In this document: positions 61,038 through 64,000 of the stretch, in pieces
Numbering within the stretch: the first letter of the stretch is position 1
Layout: every line of letters begins with the position of its first letter
Origin: Alterinioella nitratireducens
GTDB lineage: Bacteria > Pseudomonadota > Alphaproteobacteria > Rhodobacterales > Rhodobacteraceae
DNA: 64,000 nt
Direction: 5' to 3'
Assembly (NCBI RefSeq): GCF_013155465.1
Contig: NZ_JABJVX010000012.1
Location: forward strand, 32,485 to 96,484
Made by a program: the position numbers and the translations under genes
The notes under the pieces: model-generated
The model's input: only the letters and a program-made list of their open reading frames with translations
What the model was told of the DNA's origin: nothing
Databases searched by the model: none

Positions 61038-64000
61038 CTATTCCAGCTCCACCAGCAAGTCCTTTGCGTCGATCTGACCGCCGGGGCTGACATGGACCGC
61101 CGCCACCACCGCATCGCGGTCGGCGTGGATGCCTGTCTCCATCTTCATGGCCTCGATAGTCAGAAGCAGATCGCCCGCCTTGAGGCTTTGCCCCGGTTTG
61201 ACTGCGACAGTCGCAACAACCCCCGGCATCGGCGCGCCGATATGGTTGGGGTTGCCAAGCTCGGCCTTGGCGCGTTTGGCGGCACTTGCCTGCACCTTGC
61301 GGTCGGGCACCCGGATCACGCGGGGCTGGCCGTTGAGTTCAAAGAACACCTTGGCCTCGCCATCCTCGTTGGTTTCGCCCACGGCCTGCAACTGGATCAC
61401 CAGGCTGACGCCGGGGTCGATCTCGGCCTCGATCTCGTCGCCCGGTTCCATCCCGTAGAAGAAGGTCAGCGTGGGCAGGGTGCGCACGGGGCCGTAATCC
61501 TCGTGGCGGGCGGCGTAATCGGTGAAGACCTTGGGATACATCAGGTATCCGTTCAGATCCTCGTTATCTATGGAATGACCGAGTTTCTCCTCGACTTCTT
61601 TCCGCGTGGCCTCAAGATCGACCGGCTCCAGGTGCTTGCCGGGACGCTCAAGGTTGGGTGTCTCGTCCTTGAGCACCTTCCTGACGATGGTGTCGGGGAA
61701 GCCGCCGGGGGGCTGGCCGAGATTGCCGCGCATCATGTCGATGACGGAGTCGGGGAAGGCGACCTCGGTCTTCGGGTCCTCCACATCGGTGCGGGTCAAC
61801 CCCTGGCTGACCATCATCAGGGCCATGTCGCCCACCACCTTGGAAGACGGCGTCACCTTGACGATATCGCCGAACATCCGGTTCACGTCCGAATACATCT
61901 GCGCCACCTCGTGCCAGCGCTCCTCCAGCCCCAGGCTGCGCGCCTGCGCCTTGAGATTGGTGAACTGGCCGCCCGGCATCTCGTGCAGGTAGACCTCGGA
62001 AGCGGGGGCCTGAAGGCCGGATTCGAATGCCGTATATTGCGCGCGCACGGCCTCGAAATAATCACTGATCTCGCGGATCGCACCGATATCGAGGCCGGTA
62101 TCGCGGTCGGTATGTTTCAGTGCCTCGACCACGGTGCCTAGCGTGGCCTGGCTGGTATTGCCGCTGAAACTGTCCATCGCGCAATCGACCGCATCTACCC
62201 CGGCATCCGAGGCCGCAAGGATCGTGGCGCAGGCAATGCCCGCCGTGTCATGGGTGTGGAAATGGACTGGAAGCCCGACCTCCTCCTTGAGCGCCTTGAT
62301 CAGCACGCGGGCGGCGGCGGGTTTCAGCAGGCCCGCCATGTCTTTCAGCCCGAGGATATGCGCGCCGGCCGCCTTCAACTCCTGTCCCATGGCGATGTAG
62401 TATTTCAGGTCATATTTGGCCCGCTCGGCATTGAGGATATCGCCGGTGTAGCAGATCGTGCCTTCGCAGATCTTGCCCGACTCGCAAACGGCATCCATGG
62501 CGACGCGCATATTCTCGACCCAGTTCAAGCTGTCGAAGACGCGGAAGACATCGACGCCGGTTTCCGCGGCCTGTGCGACGAAGCTCTGCACCACGTTGTC
62601 GGGGTAGTTCGTATAGCCAACCCCGTTCGAGCCCCTCAGCAGCATCTGCGTCATCACATTGGGCAGTGCCGCGCGAATGTCGCGCAGGCGCTGCCAGGGA
62701 CATTCCTGCAAGAACCGATAGGCCACGTCGAAGGTCGCGCCCCCCCAGCATTCGACGCTGAAAAGCTGGGGCAGGTTGGCAGCATAGGCGGGCGTCGCAC
62801 GGATCATGTCGATGGACCGCATCCGGGTCGCCAGGAGCGACTGATGCCCGTCGCGCATGGTCGTGTCGGTGATGAGCACCGGCTTTTGCGCCGCCAGCCA
62901 GTCGGCCACCGCCTGCGGGCCCTTCTCCTCCAGGAGTTGCCGTGTGCCGGGGGCGGGATCGGCCCGGGGCGCGGGCGCGCGGGGCGGTTTCAGATCCGCC
63001 TTGGGTTGCGCGCGGCCCTGCGTCTCGGGATGCCCGTTGACGGTGATATCGGCGATATAGGTCAGGATGCGGGTTGCCCGGTCGCGCCGCGCCTTGAACT
63101 CGAACAGCTCCGGCGTCTCGTCGATGAACTTGGTATGATACTGGTAGTTGAGGAAGGTCGGGTGCTTCAGAAGGTTCTCGACAAAGGCGATATTGGTGGA
63201 GACGCCGCGAATGCGGAACTCGCGCAATGCCCGGTCGATGCGCGCAATCGCGGCCTCGGGCGTGGGCGCCCATGCCGTGACCTTTTCCAGGAGCGAGTCG
63301 TAATACCGCGTGATCACCGCGCCCGAATAGGCGGTGCCGCCATCCAGGCGGATGCCATGGCCGGTCGCGACGCGATAGGCGGTGATGCGGCCATAATCGG
63401 GGATGAAATTGTTCATCGGGTCTTCGGTCGTGATCCGGCATTGCACCGCGTGCCCGTCCAGCTTGACGTCATACTGGCTGGCCACGCCCGTCGCCTCGAC
63501 CAGGGATTTGCCCTCCGCGATCAGGATCTGCGCGCGCACGATGTCGATGCCGGTGACCTCCTCGGTCACGGTATGTTCGACCTGCACGCGCGGGTTGACC
63601 TCGATGAAGTAGAACTTGCCGGTCTCCATATCCATCAGGAACTCGACCGTGCCCGCGCATTCGTAATTCACATGCTCGCAGATCTTCTTGCCAAGCAGGC
63701 AGATTTCCTCGCGCTGCGCCTCTGACAGGTAGGGCGCGGGCGCGCGTTCCACGACCTTCTGGTTGCGCCGCTGGACCGAGCAGTCGCGTTCATAGAGGTG
63801 ATAGATATGGCCCTGCGTATCGCCGAGGATCTGCACCTCGACATGGCGCGCGCGCTGGATCATCTTTTCGAGATAGCCCTCGCCATTGCCAAAGGCGGCC
63901 TCGGCCTCGCGCCGGCCTTCACGAACCTTCTTTTGTGGATGCCGCTCGGTTTGCAAGGAAATTCTGATCTTCTGGACTTGTGATCGAGTGCGTACTTTTG
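61038..64000 (-). CDS. pyc: Pyruvate carboxylase, N-terminal part missing or replaced, runs off the window
   Basis: Anaplerotic enzyme making oxaloacetate from pyruvate. From KVREGRREAEAAFGNGEGYLEKMIQRARHVEVQILGDTQG on, everything is standard: the biotin carboxylase C-terminal lobe (RNQKVVERAPAPYL, FIEVNPRVQVEHTVTEEV), the carboxyltransferase barrel (TDTTMRDGHQSLLATRMRS, ECWGGATFDVAYRFL, MLLRGSNGVGYTNYPDN, HFHTHDT, GQFTNLKAQARSLGL), and the biotin site TIEAMKMET. About 965 of the usual ~1150 residues are seen. Upstream of ~63934 the frame stays open but reads KVRTRSQVQKIRISLQTERHPQK instead of the expected GGGGRGMR ATP-grasp loop, so the gene looks rearranged there. Confidence 0.88.
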   Translation of the reverse strand, partial: KVRTRSQVQKIRISLQTERHPQKKVREGRREAEAAFGNGEGYLEKMIQRARHVEVQILGDTQGHIYHLYERDCSVQRRNQKVVERAPAPYLSEAQREEICLLGKKICEHVNYECAGTVEFLMDMETGKFYFIEVNPRVQVEHTVTEEVTGIDIVRAQILIAEGKSLVEATGVASQYDVKLDGHAVQCRITTEDPMNNFIPDYGRITAYRVATGHGIRLDGGTAYSGAVITRYYDSLLEKVTAWAPTPEAAIARIDRALREFRIRGVSTNIAFVENLLKHPTFLNYQYHTKFIDETPELFEFKARRDRATRILTYIADITVNGHPETQGRAQPKADLKPPRAPAPRADPAPGTRQLLEEKGPQAVADWLAAQKPVLITDTTMRDGHQSLLATRMRSIDMIRATPAYAANLPQLFSVECWGGATFDVAYRFLQECPWQRLRDIRAALPNVMTQMLLRGSNGVGYTNYPDNVVQSFVAQAAETGVDVFRVFDSLNWVENMRVAMDAVCESGKICEGTICYTGDILNAERAKYDLKYYIAMGQELKAAGAHILGLKDMAGLLKPAAARVLIKALKEEVGLPVHFHTHDTAGIACATILAASDAGVDAVDCAMDSFSGNTSQATLGTVVEALKHTDRDTGLDIGAIREISDYFEAVRAQYTAFESGLQAPASEVYLHEMPGGQFTNLKAQARSLGLEERWHEVAQMYSDVNRMFGDIVKVTPSSKVVGDMALMMVSQGLTRTDVEDPKTEVAFPDSVIDMMRGNLGQPPGGFPDTIVRKVLKDETPNLERPGKHLEPVDLEATRKEVEEKLGHSIDNEDLNGYLMYPKVFTDYAARHEDYGPVRTLPTLTFFYGMEPGDEIEAEIDPGVSLVIQLQAVGETNEDGEAKVFFELNGQPRVIRVPDRKVQASAAKRAKAELGNPNHIGAPMPGVVATVAVKPGQSLKAGDLLLTIEAMKMETGIHADRDAVVAAVHVSPGGQIDAKDLLVELE

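Overview
The window looks like chromosomal DNA of a marine Rhodobacteraceae (Roseobacter-group) alphaproteobacterium. It is GC-rich with dense, overlapping operons. It carries the murA-DUF2948-hisD-UPF0262-phosphatase-infA-maf-RNase E/G-yacG block usual in that family, a taurine-to-sulfite pathway (Tpa, Xsc, TauR), and intergenic repeats of a kind I associate with Rhodobacterales. No rRNA, CRISPR array, replication origin or intact prophage was seen. Four tRNA genes are present: Thr-GGT, Phe-GAA, Tyr-GTA and Gly-GCC.

Layout. 1-8.0 kb: fatty-acid beta-oxidation (end of an acyl-CoA synthetase, FadE-like dehydrogenase, thiolase, FadB/J-type multifunctional enzyme, acetyl-CoA hydrolase/transferase). 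8.0-12.7 kb, minus strand: a small protein, a cation exchanger, a large epimerase/SPW membrane fusion, and a ParD antitoxin with a frameshifted ParE. 12.8-21.6 kb: the murA to yacG housekeeping block with small accessory enzymes. 21.6-30.2 kb: taurine uptake and breakdown (tauABC, tpa, tauR, xsc) with candidate TauR boxes in front of tauA and between tpa and tauR. 30.3-36.5 kb: tRNA-Phe, an IS3-type transposase remnant, then a three-gene ABC/HlyD export operon facing a GbsR/MarR-like regulator; this is probably an acquired segment. 36.5-40.3 kb: a hydantoinase-type gene set and an acyl-CoA dehydrogenase. 40.4-47.1 kb: an HpsN-like (sulfopropanediol 3-dehydrogenase) gene, an NTF2-like protein and a complete sugar-type ABC importer behind a pair of LacI-type operators. 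47.3-51.4 kb: tRNA-Tyr, rlmB, small proteins, a possible small RNA and a glycosyltransferase. 51.4-56.4 kb: hisBHAFE on the minus strand, interleaved with plus-strand genes for secreted proteins, including a tandem pair of tiny Trp-rich exported peptides. 56.6-64 kb: SEL1 protein, tRNA-Gly, ketopantoate reductase-like enzyme, TerC, MAPEG, a broken phosphoesterase, an AT-rich outer-membrane protein gene, and pyruvate carboxylase whose N-terminal part is replaced by unrelated sequence near the window end.

The unifying metabolic theme is organosulfonates: taurine (deamination by Tpa, C-S cleavage by Xsc) and probably a C3 sulfonate (HpsN with its ABC importer). The most novel-looking item is the duplicated pair of signal-peptide-bearing peptides at 54.55-55.01 kb. 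Each mature C-terminus reads as a disulfide-closed Trp/Val beta-hairpin, and both lie behind one promoter with two phased palindromic operators.
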